In this document: piece by piece, positions 11,601-21,004 of the stretch
How positions within the stretch are numbered: position 1 is the first letter of the stretch
How the letters are laid out: each line of letters starts with the position of its first letter
Source of the DNA: Blastobasis lacticolella
Taxonomy: Eukaryota; Arthropoda; Insecta; Lepidoptera; Blastobasidae
Assembly: GCA_905147135.1 (NCBI GenBank)
Contig: LR990044.1
Coordinates: 8,684,122-8,748,121 of the forward strand
Direction of reading: 5' to 3'
Length of the DNA: 64,000 bases
Position numbers and translations under genes: made by a program
The notes under the pieces: generated by a model
Databases searched by the model: none
What the model saw: the letters and a program-made list of their open reading frames with translations, nothing else
What the model was told of the DNA's origin: nothing

Positions 11601-12230
11601 TTTGAGTGCAGGCCTCGGATGTTAGTGAGGTGCACTTTGAGTGGGAGGGAGTGCAGCCGCTGTTTAACGTTTCTCTTTTTTTTACTTATCATGAGTTTGA
11701 GTGAAAAGGTTGTTTTAGGAGGATGGCAGTTGGACGAGGTGGCGCTCCGCCCACCAGCAAACATGCTCACCAATACCGCACGGGAAGGTGCCTGACGCGG
11801 AGACCGCGGGGACGCCCGAACCCCCCCAAATTGGCTACCTGGCCCTCCCATCCGGTCGCCAACCGGCAAGGTAGAGCAATCTGGGATTTTTCGTAAGATG
11901 GCGGGGCAGCCTTTCACTGGCGGCTAACCAGCTACTTGGGCCCCCAACTATCTACGGTCGGCCAGCGGCGGCACCGTGCTTCGGATCCCGCTGCCCTCCG
12001 AAGCCAGGCACCTGGTACGAGAGTGGTGAGCATCAAGAAAAAAGACGGTTACGCAGAGCGACCACAACTGTCCAGACCCATCCTCCTAAGCGGCTACTCC
12101 AGACATCACAACGAAACACGGCTGGGCCGCTTGACGATGCGTTCGCCTGGAGGGTGGTGACCAGCCACGGCCGAAGCCTACCACCGGAGAGAGTGCTGTC
12201 CATTTTGCACTACCCGGGAATCACGTGTAG
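8682..12230 (-). mobile_element. APE-type non-LTR retrotransposon with intact ORF
   Basis: A minus-strand LINE. Its 3' end is marked by a run of about 22 T at 8684-8705 on the plus strand (the poly(A) tail), then a short 3' UTR, then the large open frame at 8738-11917. About 300 bases of GC-rich sequence upstream of that frame (11918-12230) look like 5' UTR. No ORF1 or gag-like frame is visible, so the element is either a single-ORF type or 5'-truncated. I could not find a convincing target-site duplication. The right boundary is approximate. Confidence 0.85.
8738..11917 (-). CDS. LINE endonuclease/reverse transcriptase (1059 aa)
   Basis: One uninterrupted frame. An APE-like endonuclease comes first: LTNIRGLHSN near residues 97-106, TET at 125-127, LGDFNAHH at 231-238 and TSDHC at 306-310, which supply the expected Asn, Glu, Asp/Asn and Asp/His. 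Reverse transcriptase follows: NKASGPDGIP at 551-560, NYRPIS at 611-616, YGFRRGRST near 648-656, SLDISKAFDRVWH at 681-693, AGVPQGSVL near 738-746 and the catalytic YADD at 766-769. The C-terminal region carries the [19 protein letters not shown] tail that recurs in fragments across the window. All catalytic motifs are intact, so it may be recently active. The clade (Jockey/CR1 superfamily) is inferred. The first Met is taken as start, but the true start could be further in. Confidence 0.9.
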   Translation of the reverse strand: MKGCPAILRKIPDCSTLPVGDRMGGPGSQFGGVRASPRSPRQAPSRAVLVSMFAGGRSATSSNCHPPKTTFSLKLMISKKKRNVKQRLHSLPLKVHLTNIRGLHSNLDAVHYHLETEQPQLLFLTETQIRCPADAAYLSYPGYTLEHRFVPRAGVCVYAREDICIRRLRSFEGSSFSILWLLVDTGQEQLLYACIYRSHSGDQETTRLCDHLVEVADEARERYPAAQLVILGDFNAHHQEWLFPYQMTDHAGREARKLALSLDLTQLVSCATRVPDVDSHTANCLDLLLTTDPDRHSVSVSAPLGTSDHCLVKSVSVYSPPEQTPCNPRRVWRYKSADWDEMRHFFSSYPWREACFSSGDPSNCAEAVTAVIRQGMEYFIPYSDVAMNGRSRPWFSAECSRAEVLKRAAYSAWAEARAHMSPDTRKLKRAFNLAAKSCKRTLRRARFDHISRIGAKLASYPPGSKAFWSLAKAVESNFSQSSLPPLLKPDGTLAHAAEEKANLLVSLFAANSRLDTAGKTPPISPRADCAMAEVRIHQKEILKILRSLDVNKASGPDGIPAIVLRSCAPELSPALTRLYRLSLETGIVPKSWKLANVQPVPKKGSRANPSNYRPISVTSILCKIMERALNNKLLAHLEGNDLLSDHQYGFRRGRSTGDLLVYATQLWSEAIERHGEALAVSLDISKAFDRVWHACLLSKLPSFGIPVGFCTWISDFLSERSIRVVIDGYSSNLQAIDAGVPQGSVLSATLFLLHINNLLVPGTFGYADDSTVTDRYLSEAKANRDDIQSCREAMVDRLDIALKAVSDWGDANLVAFNATKTQACLFSAKRSPFHLTPTFRDVPVEITDNLQLLGVELSSNLNFGQYIESKAKTAAKKLGILSKVRRYFTSRQLLQLYQAQVRSCMEYCCHLWDGSAKYQLAALDSVEKRAKKIICDPRLIKARLQSLEHRRRVARLSVFYRLHFGECAKQLHDLIPPAPFRHRETRSGRALHPYVVDLPAIRTNRFGSTFLMRTAKEWNALPAGVFPDQYNLDAFKARVNRLFQDGHASSSAASSLTNR

Positions 12231-12829
12231 GGTATAAATACGTTGAGCTATATGCAAATAAGTTTATCGCGCTCATAACGTGACGTTTCTGCAATTTGCA
12301 TGTATTATGCATATTCATTCAAATAAGCATTTTTGTGAGAGATATAGCCAATGATATCGCCTTGTTTTTTACTATTAATTCTTATCTATATCTCCTTATC
12401 TTGAACACAATTGTCAACCTTGATCTAGATAATATCCTATCGTTGAAAATTATTCTGCTTTTAATATGATTTAGAGAGATTATACTATTTTTTTGTGAAT
12501 GATGTTTTCAACATAGGGGGTATTTCTATGTTGTCGTTTCTATCACGATGACATTGAGGCCTACACCTTCCTCAAATGTCAGTAACGCACTCGCGATACT
12601 GGTGTTGTGGGTATCATCTGACAGGTAACCTGTTGCTTAGTTCCATCCAGCGTGTTTATAAAAGTGCTTTCATGACCAATAATAACTACAGTATCCTTTA
12701 GTGCGCGCTAAACCAAAATACTACGTTATCAAAATATATCGAATGATAGAGTTAGCGGCGTTGAATGGGATGGAACAAATGACTTTGTATGTAAAATGGA
12801 TGGAACATTATCGAAGTAAATGAAACTAC
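12231..12829. other. AT-rich intergenic DNA
   Basis: No coding frame or RNA gene is recognised between the LINE 5' side and the next LINE relic. Confidence 0.45.
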
Positions 12830-13020
12830 ATCATCGTCTCTTCCCAGGCACGCGAGGGCCCTGGGTCCACCTTCTTGTACCTCTTGCTTTACTTAGCTCG
12901 GTCTTTGACTTCCTAGGTGGTGAGTTTGTTGGCACGCATGTCATTCTTAACGGCGTCTAGTCGTCGCTTCTTGGACCGGCCTCTCCTTATCGTGTCTGGC
13001 GAGATGGCATGGCCAGATAT
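12830..13020 (-). pseudogene. LINE RT C-terminal relic
   Basis: The minus strand contains a decayed version of the tail seen at 49985-50175. The reverse complement keeps 'aatgacatgcgtgccaacaa' and 'actcaccacc', which encode a NDMRANKLTT-like stretch, preceded by a basic KKR-rich segment. Frames are broken. It is a 3' LINE fragment of RTE-like type by pattern. Confidence 0.6.
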
Positions 13021-13149
13021 TTGTTCCCTACGTAATTTGCCGGTCTGTGCAAGACGTGGCACATGGGTGTGAATGACCGGTACTGAGTTTCACATTTTAA
13101 AATTAGGTACATAATGGCATCGAAATATAGTACGGGAACTACAAAAGAC

Positions 13150-13745
13150 CGGAGCAAGTCTTGAGCTGTCCTGACGGGCCTACTTTGAGAGAGATCATAG
13201 ATTGTAACAGCGGAAAGAGGAAAGCTGAAATCTAAGCCAATCGCGACAGATATGGGTGTGGCTCAGGGATCATTTATTTCCAATACATTGTTTTCTTTAC
13301 TTCTAAATGATTTTCCAGCTGGGATATCCACTGGAGACGCTTTTGTATATGCCGACGATGTGGTGATAATCGTAAGTCGAGGCTCTAGAAGAAAAACTTA
13401 CCGACACCGCATCACGGGTATCTCAGTGGTTTCAACTGAACGGTCTTGTTTTAAATATCTCAAAGACACACTTCGACCTAGCAGGAAGATCAATGAAGCC
13501 ACTGAGAGTACCTACACGATTGCGGTACGCGTATTGAACAGGTTGAATTCTCCAGCTTCTTGGGGTTCCACCTGGATAGGCGCCTGTCCTGGGAGCAACA
13601 CATAGACGGACCGTGTGGCAAGCTGAGTGTTCGCATCTTTTGTGCTCGGGAGATTGTCGCGCGTTGTGTCACTAGTACATTCGATGCTGGAATACGGGGC
13701 TGAACTGTGGGGAAGCGCCACGGAGTGGGAGAGAGTACATTGTGA
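13150..13745 (+). pseudogene. Degraded reverse transcriptase fragment
   Basis: The 117-codon frame at 13252-13605 begins MGVAQGSFISNTLFSLLLND and contains FVYADDVVIIV, the RT motif B' and catalytic YADD box. Homology continues past it in another frame (FHLDRRLSWEQHI... and KLSVRIFCARE), so at least one frameshift has occurred. No endonuclease or N-terminal RT is present. It differs in sequence from the 8.7-12.2 kb LINE, so it belongs to another non-LTR family. Confidence 0.8.
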
Positions 13746-14633
13746 TTTATTTTGACAAGGTTCCATTTTCAAATTACCTAAGGCGGTGTTCTTTCCCATT
13801 CTGACTGCGTGGTTTGTTTTCTATATATAATATAAACGGGCGTGGCAAAAGAAAAACGGTTACTAGTACCACGTGTTGCATGGAATTGTTATTCACGATT
13901 GGTGCGTGAGGTAAATCACAGACAATCAAACATATAGTTCTACTGATATGCAAACCGAATGCTGAGTAGGTGTGCTGTATATGTATGTCACATACCAAGA
14001 TTTATAGATATAATGAAGTATTTATTTATAGTAAGTTCATCGGCTTAAAACTGAGGTTATTCTGGGTGGCTGTTTTACTTTGATGACTATTTGGCTTTGT
14101 AGGATACACGCTAGTTATACCTACAACTCGTAGGTACAGTTTCTTACTGCCTTACTTCTCTCAAAAAGTGTGTGTAAATGTTAACACAAGTTAACGTTAA
14201 GTTAAGTGTTAAGTTAACGGGCAGAATTACAATATTAACAATATTCAAAACTTATATAATACAAATTAAATCATGAGCATGATAGATATATATAAGAAAA
14301 AAAAGAGAATAAGTCATTGCAACATCCGTCAACACAAACGAATTCACAAAATGCTTCGTCGAAATTGAGGGTCAACTTTCAACCAAAAGAAAAAAACCAG
14401 CAACATGACAATTAAATAATTACCGGGAGTAGTAACCCTACGGGTATAAAGTCTACCTACTAGTATTTACTAGATGTTCGATTTGGTAACTGCTTTCCAT
14501 CAGGCGGGCTGCATGAATCCGAGGGTGGATCCCTATTCTCCGCCCCTGACCCATTTCCATTGAAGCTACATTATTTTTTTTCTCTTATAATTTAACATAG
14601 TCCCTTGCAACAATAATACACTTATTCTATAGG
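13746..14633. other. AT-rich intergenic DNA
   Basis: Two overlapping minus frames of 74-95 codons (13512-13998) are not convincing, and one overlaps the RT relic. The stretch 14170-14220 has short runs of repeated 'gttaa' words. Nothing else is recognised. Confidence 0.4.
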
Positions 14634-15032
14634 AACTCCAGCATTTCAATAGCCTCCAGGAATAAATTTGGTCCAACTACTTCTTCTTCGTCGAGTGAAT
14701 TTTCGAAAACTTTAGATCTAGCTTGCCAGTCACCAGGAACAGTTCCTTCCTTATGCAGGTAGCAGGACAAAGAGGAGAAGAGAGCAGATGCGCCATGGTT
14801 TGGGACTCTTGCACAGTCGATATCACCAAGGAGTGATCAAGGGATAGTCCGAAAAACGTTTCTCAGACAATGTAATGTTGGCCAGTGGGTGCCCGCCCCC
14901 CAAAATTACAATTCTGGGAACAGATTTTCGGACTATTTCTTGATCACCCCTTAGTAATATCCACTATGCAAGAGTAGTTTTCAGTAGTCTGACCAATTTA
15001 TTCCTGGAGGCTATTGAAATGCTGGAGGGCCG
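14634..15032. mobile_element. Foldback (long inverted repeat) element
   Basis: The outer arms are near-perfect inverted copies: 'ccagcatttcaatagcctcc' plus 'aggaataaatt' near 14640-14672, and its reverse complement near 14995-15028. A second inner inverted pair around 14811-14860 and 14928-14990 (left 'gagtgatcaagggatagtcc', right 'ggactatttcttgatcaccc') extends the stem. The left arm carries about 115 extra bases (14680-14800). No coding capacity, so this is a non-autonomous foldback or MITE-like element. Confidence 0.8.
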
Positions 15033-15515
15033 ACGGAAAAGTGTAGGTACCAATTAGTGTTACAAGAGAATATGTAAAAATTTTAATTAATTTGTAGCGT
15101 CATTGGAAGTGGATCAGGGGTTGATTAAGGGATCCACACTCTTATTTCAGGTAGCAGAAATGATACGACGTACGCTATGCGGTGGATATGTGGGCGCTAT
15201 ACGTTCACTGTGCGTATGTGGTGCGCGGTGTTTGTCGAAAGTATGAAATATGAGCTTTACTCTCATTAGTACTAAAACCAAAATTGCATAATTAGCGAGC
15301 GGAATCCGCGCATCCTCAGCTCTACAAACACGGCTACATCAATACAAAGATGTATCACAAATAACTATAGGTTCAAGGAAAACATGGTTTAAAATCTCAA
15401 AGGTTTCCAAACAAGTCGCCTTTGAAAATCTAAGGAACGATAACGTCTTTAAATCCCCGCACTTTTAATTTTTATTTGGGAGCTGGAATATTTTGAGTTT
15501 CCTCAAAGTTGGAAA
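15033..15515. other. Intergenic DNA, nothing recognised
   Basis: No coding frame, RNA gene or repeat structure is recognised. Confidence 0.4.
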
Positions 15516-15882
15516 CTATAGGTCGACAACTTAACTGGTATATCGCCTGCGCTAGGTGAGGTAGGTGGGAGGGTGATTTTTCGTTGATGAAAAACGCGCC
15601 CCCCGCGGGGGTGCGGGGCGCAAGGCAGTGAGAATTTTCTTCCGCGAAACGTCAGTTGATGATAGTCCTCGGAAAAAGAATGCACACGAGATTATGCCAG
15701 AATTTGTCCCAAGATTAAGTATAATATCCCGAGACGAGAAACCTAATCTTTGCCAATGGCTTTTAAAACTAAATCTCGATTTTTAATTCGGTGCAAAAAA
15801 GCAAGTTTTTCTTAAAATTTATTTTATGGCTCACATGACGTCATACCGCAGGCGATGTACCAGTTAAGTTGTCGACCTATAG
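15516..15882. mobile_element. MITE with 36-bp terminal inverted repeats
   Basis: The left end 'ctataggtcgacaacttaac' continues to about 15551, and the right end (about 15847-15882) is its reverse complement with one mismatch. If TA is the duplicated target, the element proper begins 'ggtcgacaac' and ends 'gttgtcgacc', as in a Tc1/mariner-like non-autonomous element. The inside is about 290 bases, GC-rich around 15595-15625, with no supported gene. The 60-codon minus frame inside is incidental. A truncated relative sits at 30953. Confidence 0.85.
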
Positions 15883-18030
15883 TTTGCTTTCGTAGCCACG
15901 ATTTTAACGGAAGAAATGTTTTACAAGTGTCTTAGATAGCAACGTGCACTCAGCATATCTAAAAGGCGGAAAATATGGCTGTCTTTTTTTTTAAAACATA
16001 TAGGTACCTAACTTACACTTTAATTAGCCGATTTTCAGATAAACCTAAGAAATAGCAAATAAACTGTCCACTTTGGTACAATCAAGAATGTCATGGGAAT
16101 TAGATTTACTATTAAATTATTTTAGAAATATTTATTTAAGTATTCATTTATTTATTAGTTCATTTCACAGTTTAACAACAGTTATTTACATGTAAAATAT
16201 AAGTATAATATGGTTGAAATATAATACCAACGAAAGTCGAGGGAAGAGTCGGAAGAGAAGGAAGAAAAGTTTTAATTCTATGGCTATTGGCATATAGTCT
16301 TATATCTTAAGAAAATTTTGTAAAAGCAAGTTTGGTACGATTCAATACAAACTGGCTACCAGTAAGGTACCTATTACCAAATCTAATGCTCAAACAATAC
16401 AGCTAGAAACTTAATAAATCTCTGATAAACATTGCGGTAAGATACCAATCAGTACTTGTCTATGAACCTTGGAAAATTGCCGCCTGTTTTGCTCAACGAT
16501 TCACAGTGTTACAGCCTCCTCCTGAAAGCACAAATTTCACTAGTGTGACTTGACAGAGCGCTCATTAAAAGTTAACTAAGGACTCAGTCGCATCCTCGTT
16601 CAATCGGAAAATTAACAACGGTACCACAATCACTCGTAATTAGGAGGCAGTGGGTAAATACGGTTTATTTATGGCGCTGAGAGGAAAATCAATCAAGTGG
16701 AAAATGGTTTGGGTCTATCAGAGATGTAAACTAAAGTAAACCCTCTAATTTATGAATGGAAATAATAGTTTTGTCAGACTTAGCTCGCACTACATAAACA
16801 GAACAAACATTAAAAACTTTTTGATGTGTTTAAAAAAGTGACCGAATTGTTCGGTCACTTTCTTATTTTTATTATATTTTTAAATAAATTTTGGTACTTT
16901 TTGGAGAAATTTTTCTATTTTTCTTTTAAATCGTTTATGCGATATGTAGGTGAAGTAAATACCACATTTAAAAACAGGAACTAAGGTAAATGCGGTATCT
17001 GAAATGCATAGAATTTCGTTCTGTAGGTAAGTACATACCTAATATACCTAATAAACGAAACCAGTTAAGTAAGACATTAGTATTGGACAGTCGTTTGAAA
17101 ACGTACTATATCAGCATATACCTATGGCTGAACCTGGCGTGGGGCGTCACGAGGAAATATTTATTTTTGGGACTGGACTGAAGTAACGGTCACTAGGAGA
17201 CTAGAATGAAATGCAATCTGGTACTATATTCGACTGCCGCCTACGATACCGTATAGAGAGAAGTAGGTTCAGTTTTCAAGTTGCTGACAGTATTATTAAT
17301 TAGCATGTGGTAATCGTACAGCTAATATATAATTTGCTAAAATACTCAGGTTATGTCATTTGTATTTGTATATTTGTTATATTCTCAGGTGAGATTCAGG
17401 ATAATTTGAAGATTTATTTAGGATCCAAAGTGAGCGACAAGTGGTGAGAGAGGAGTTGAGTAATGGTCTTCCCCAGGGCTTTGTTCTGGTACATTCACGA
17501 CTTTTCCTGACTCCATGTCCAGGTATTATTAATACGCTGACATTACGCATAATTACATTTTGTGAACACAATAGGTATTAGACTTAATGACTATTCGCCG
17601 GAAATACAAACTCCAGAAGCATAAAACAAATCGCTTTGCTCCAGACGAGAAACTACTGTAACCATAATGAAACTACTTTATTCGACAGTAAATAGTTTCT
17701 CCACACATTCAATGTAAATGTTTCTGAGCATGTACATCACTAAAAACACATAAAACACTAGCACGTTAAAAACGAAATACCATAATATTTAACTTTATAA
17801 TAACACTGACTGCTGTGCCCGCGACTTCATTCGCGTGGACTACAGGATGTTTGGTGTATTTGATATTAAACAACAATGTGATCTGGTGAAACACTATTAT
17901 CAATAAAGGAGATTTTTATTTTGGATTTGAAAACCCAAATTGTATTTATCAAAAGACAGTTCTAAGTCAGGTAGAGAGTTCCGTCGCGGTTCGCATAATA
18001 AATGTTGAAGCAAAGTGGTTCGACGGGCAC
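15883..18030. other. AT-rich intergenic DNA with a perfect hairpin
   Basis: No supported gene. Bases 16835-16861 form a perfect 12-bp stem with a 3-base loop (listed separately). Around 17817-17845, 'gcccgcgacttcattcgcgt' resembles the start of a dispersed repeat common in Lepidoptera, also seen near 40495. Confidence 0.45.
16835..16861. repeat. Perfect 12-bp stem, 3-base loop palindrome
   Basis: The arms aaagtgaccgaa and ttcggtcacttt are exact reverse complements separated by ttg. The flanks are A/T-rich. The function is unknown; it could be the remnant of a short inverted-repeat element. Confidence 0.9.
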
Positions 18031-18110
18031 TAAGATAGGTAGGCTTTCGGGTTAGGTAGGTGCTCCCATATGGTAACCTAAGGCCTCCGAAAACCTACCT
18101 GTCTTAAATC
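18031..18110. mobile_element. Small 80-bp inverted-repeat element
   Basis: Left end 'taagataggtaggctttcgg' and right end 'ccgaaaacctacctgtctta' are inverted copies with two mismatches. Related ends recur at 18893-18935. Probably a tiny MITE or a remnant end. Confidence 0.7.
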
Positions 18111-18157
18111 TAATATTTGTATGGTCTGAAATAAATGATTAATAATAATAATAATTA

Positions 18158-18892
18158 GAGCCCGTCCTAACGTAAGGCCTGCCCGAGCCCACATGCTATG
18201 TGTGCTCGACCCTTACGTTACCCTATGGCGCCATCTCCACGAGCGAGAGAATCGTGACGTATCCGCGCTTCTATCGTCGGAGAATCTCCACGTATGAGCG
18301 ATTATTCCGCCAGCGTATCGTCACGACTGGTAACGGAATCGCCGCGTGCCCGCGACGACTCGTAACGGAATCGCCGTGTTATCGCGACGAGGCATTTTGT
18401 GCAATAGTTAAGCTACGTTTTACAGCGCCAGTGTTGCCACGCGCGCGCCCGCCGCGCGCTCGCTGCGAGAGCGCCACGTTAAGCGGCGAGCGCGCGGCGG
18501 GCGCGCCACCAGTAGCGACGATACCGCGGCGATACGACGACGTTACGCGCGCACATTGCCACTCGTCGCATCGCCGCGATAACATCGCCGTGTGGAGACG
18601 CGTACATTTGAAATAATTGAAATACGTGGCACGACGATAATATCGCCGCGATTCTCTCGCTCGTGGAGATGGCGCCTATGGGAGCACCAACCTAACCCGA
18701 AAGCCTCAGAAAATCTATTATTGAATACATTCACCGCGCGGTTTTCTGATAATAATCTGATTTGCGTCATGATAAAAGTTTTATTCCCTTTCCTGATACC
18801 AGGTCAGGTAGGAACTCTATAAGCATGCAATTTAATTAATATGTGCGTATATTGTGACCGTACAGAGCTTCCTTAGGTTAGGACGGGCTCTA
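18158..18892. mobile_element. Nested GC-rich TIR element
   Basis: The outer inverted repeats are 'agagcccgtcctaacgtaag' near 18158 and its near reverse complement ending at 18892. An inner inverted pair lies at 18221-18254 and 18649-18682, both built around 'ccatctccacgagcgagaga' with only slight differences. The inside is unusually GC- and CpG-rich, made of degenerate 'tatcgccgcg/cgcgataaca' words on both strands. Overlapping open frames on both strands (up to 138 codons) are expected from that composition and are not called as genes. Looks like one TIR element inserted inside another. Confidence 0.75.
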
Positions 18893-18985
18893 AGATTGGT
18901 AGGCTACCTAAGGCCTCCGAAAGCCTACCTGTCCTAGAGCCAGTCCTAACCTAAGGCCTGCCCGAGCACACATGCTACAGCACTA
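18893..18985. repeat. Related TIR-element fragment
   Basis: Carries 'aagattggtaggct', 'ccgaaagcctacctgtccta' and 'cctaaggcctgcccgagcac', the same words as the ends of the two elements upstream. Probably a partial copy abutting them. Confidence 0.65.
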
Positions 18986-19739
18986 TACATTATACGTATA
19001 TACGTTCCGGTTCATTCCGGGTTTAAAACCAACAAAAAATAATTAGCTAAATGAGTGCAGCCGTTCTAAATTAATACGCGTTAATGCAACATTTTGTTAT
19101 CTTAGGTTATATTATTGAATTTTTCAAGGGTAAGTACTCATATATTTTAAAGATAAAATGTTGCCTACGTTACTCTCTAAATATACACATGATAAAAAAC
19201 CTATAACTATAAAAAATATAAGTTTCTACAACATAAATAAAAATTTAAATCACCTTGACGTTAATGTCCCGGTTGTGCTCTCGCACATTAGTTTCTACAA
19301 CATACATACAAAAAAAAATATAACAAAACCTAAACCTAGAATACTGTCAGTTATTCTGGCGGTTAGAGCTGCAGAGACAGGAATCTCCTGACGATACGCC
19401 CCGTCTCCAAGAGTACCGCCTTCTGTATCTGGCCTTTGGCATCTAGCGAGAGACTTTTGGTGTTGGTCGAGGCTCTTCGCTATGACACCGTTCACTGTAA
19501 CGACTATCCGAACAATGATCGTCGAATCAACATCCCACATGGCGGTCACCTCATGAGTCAAGTCTAGGTACTTAAACAGTTTCTCCTTTTAGACCTTCAC
19601 AAGGTTTCCGTCATTATTTTAGACATAAATATACATATTGATAACATTACCTACCTCGATAAAACTTTCATTAGGTTTCTTAATATCAAATATTATATAA
19701 TACTATGCGGACATTTATCACGTAGTGACATACAGAGTG
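18986..19739. other. Intergenic DNA with repeat scraps
   Basis: AT-rich, no supported gene. 'gttaatgtcccggttgtgct' with 'ctcgcac' near 19260-19290 resembles the tail of the SINE family at 53565-53865. The rest is not recognised. Confidence 0.4.
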
Positions 19740-19940
19740 TTACATTACAGAGCTGCCGCTCTAACTGCCGTGAGATCTGAGCAGTCACCGCAGCCTATGG
19801 ACGTTTGCAATACCAGGGGCATCACCCCAACCTTTTCACCCCTTTCTTGAAGAACTCCATGTTGTATTCTCCACCTGGTTGACGATGGTCTAACGGGACC
19901 TGAAGGACAACAATATTGACGCCGCTTATTCATTTTCGTT
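19740..19940 (-). mobile_element. LINE 3' tail fragment
   Basis: On the minus strand the segment encodes a decayed 'MPLVLQTSIGCGDC' stretch and the preceding 'gaagaactccatgttgtatt' block (on plus). Both are present in the LINE fragment at 36222-36630. Frames are broken and only the 3' part remains. Confidence 0.75.
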
Positions 19941-20412
19941 TTCTTTCTTCTTCGTTCTTACTTTTTCTACCTCTTTACCTTAAGTAATATTTTCAATATT
20001 TTCTTTTAGTAAACTATTGGTATCTAATTATAACGGTGTTTCCTTTACTATTTTGTTTCAATTAGATCCTAACTTGTTAATTAAGGCAGCGAGGTTCATT
20101 TTTAGAGTACATCATAATGACTGCTCATCCCTGGTTCGTCGCGTGCGCGGCAGCCCCAACGCACTCCTGGTCGCTGGCACTGGTAGCGTGGTCGCTGGCA
20201 GGATGGACTGCGTGTACGGCTGCTGCGAGCTTGCGTATGCACGCAGTCTTTTGATTAATTATACATACAATTATACTTTAAATACAATTACATACCAACT
20301 TAATATTAGGAAATATGACCACGAGCCGAGCGAGCGAAGCGAACTGCCGTGGCAGCGCCATTCGTTATTTCCACCAGCCGTTATTCGCTGATTTATTTAT
20401 TAGAACCGAAAA
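19941..20412. other. Intergenic DNA with unrecognised GC-rich patch
   Basis: A GC-rich patch at 20110-20250 contains a short frame starting MTAHPWFVACAA and another of 124 codons in a different frame. Neither matches anything I recognise. A palindromic 'gagcgagcgaagcgaa' block follows near 20325. I do not call a gene. Confidence 0.35.
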
Positions 20413-20763
20413 TTATTTTGAACTTTTCCAATTAAACCAATTTATAATTAATAATTGGCCTTTAGAGACTTGGTCACGTGGATATTTCAGTTTTTGGTCG
20501 GTTGAACTTTTGAACCAATGACCATTATTATTATCCATTAATTACCTTTTAAATATATTATTCTAGACGTTACAATTTAAAGTAAATGTATCCCATAAGA
20601 TTTAATAAATAAATAAAAAAAAAAAATTAGAAAAAAAATATTCTTTCTCAAGATGCTAGGATATTTTATTTAAAATGAAATTAATTCACTTAAAATAAAC
20701 ACTGATTTCGTATTAGCCCATCAAACATTTAATAATGCTCATCATCGTGCAGAGACAAATATG

Positions 20764-20985
20764 AACTACTTTTTTTAGTGTCATACGTTAGGCACACAAG
20801 CAAGCAGGCCAACTGATGGAAAGTGGTCACCACTGCCTATGACATTGGCAACACCGAGAGTAACGCCAATGCGTTGCACACCTCTATAACACGTTACTCT
20901 AGCAGCAAAAACGCAAATGTCTCTCCACTGAAAAAGCCACGGTTCCCTAAATTCCCACCTCATGGAGCACTGGTACTTGGGAGTT
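20764..20985 (-). mobile_element. Poly(T)-led dispersed repeat, copy 1
   Basis: After a short T run come 'ggaaagtggtcaccactgcc', 'taacgccaatgcgttgc', 'tctataacacgttactct' and 'aagccacggttccc' in the order shared with 41124-41498 and 54999-55335. The T run suggests a minus-strand poly(A) retroelement, either a SINE or a LINE 3' end. It is absent from the matching place in unit B (near 31715), so it inserted after the duplication or was lost from B. Confidence 0.75.
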
Positions 20986-21004
20986 ATCAACGTATATTCA
21001 AGGT

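Noticed and set aside
18200..18616. 138-codon Arg-rich plus-strand frame
   Set aside because: It lies inside a CpG-rich TIR element with open frames on both strands; composition explains the openness.
20017..20391. 124-codon plus-strand frame and overlapping short frame in a GC-rich patch
   Set aside because: No recognisable domain, no splice context, and it abuts the duplication border; not enough to call a gene.
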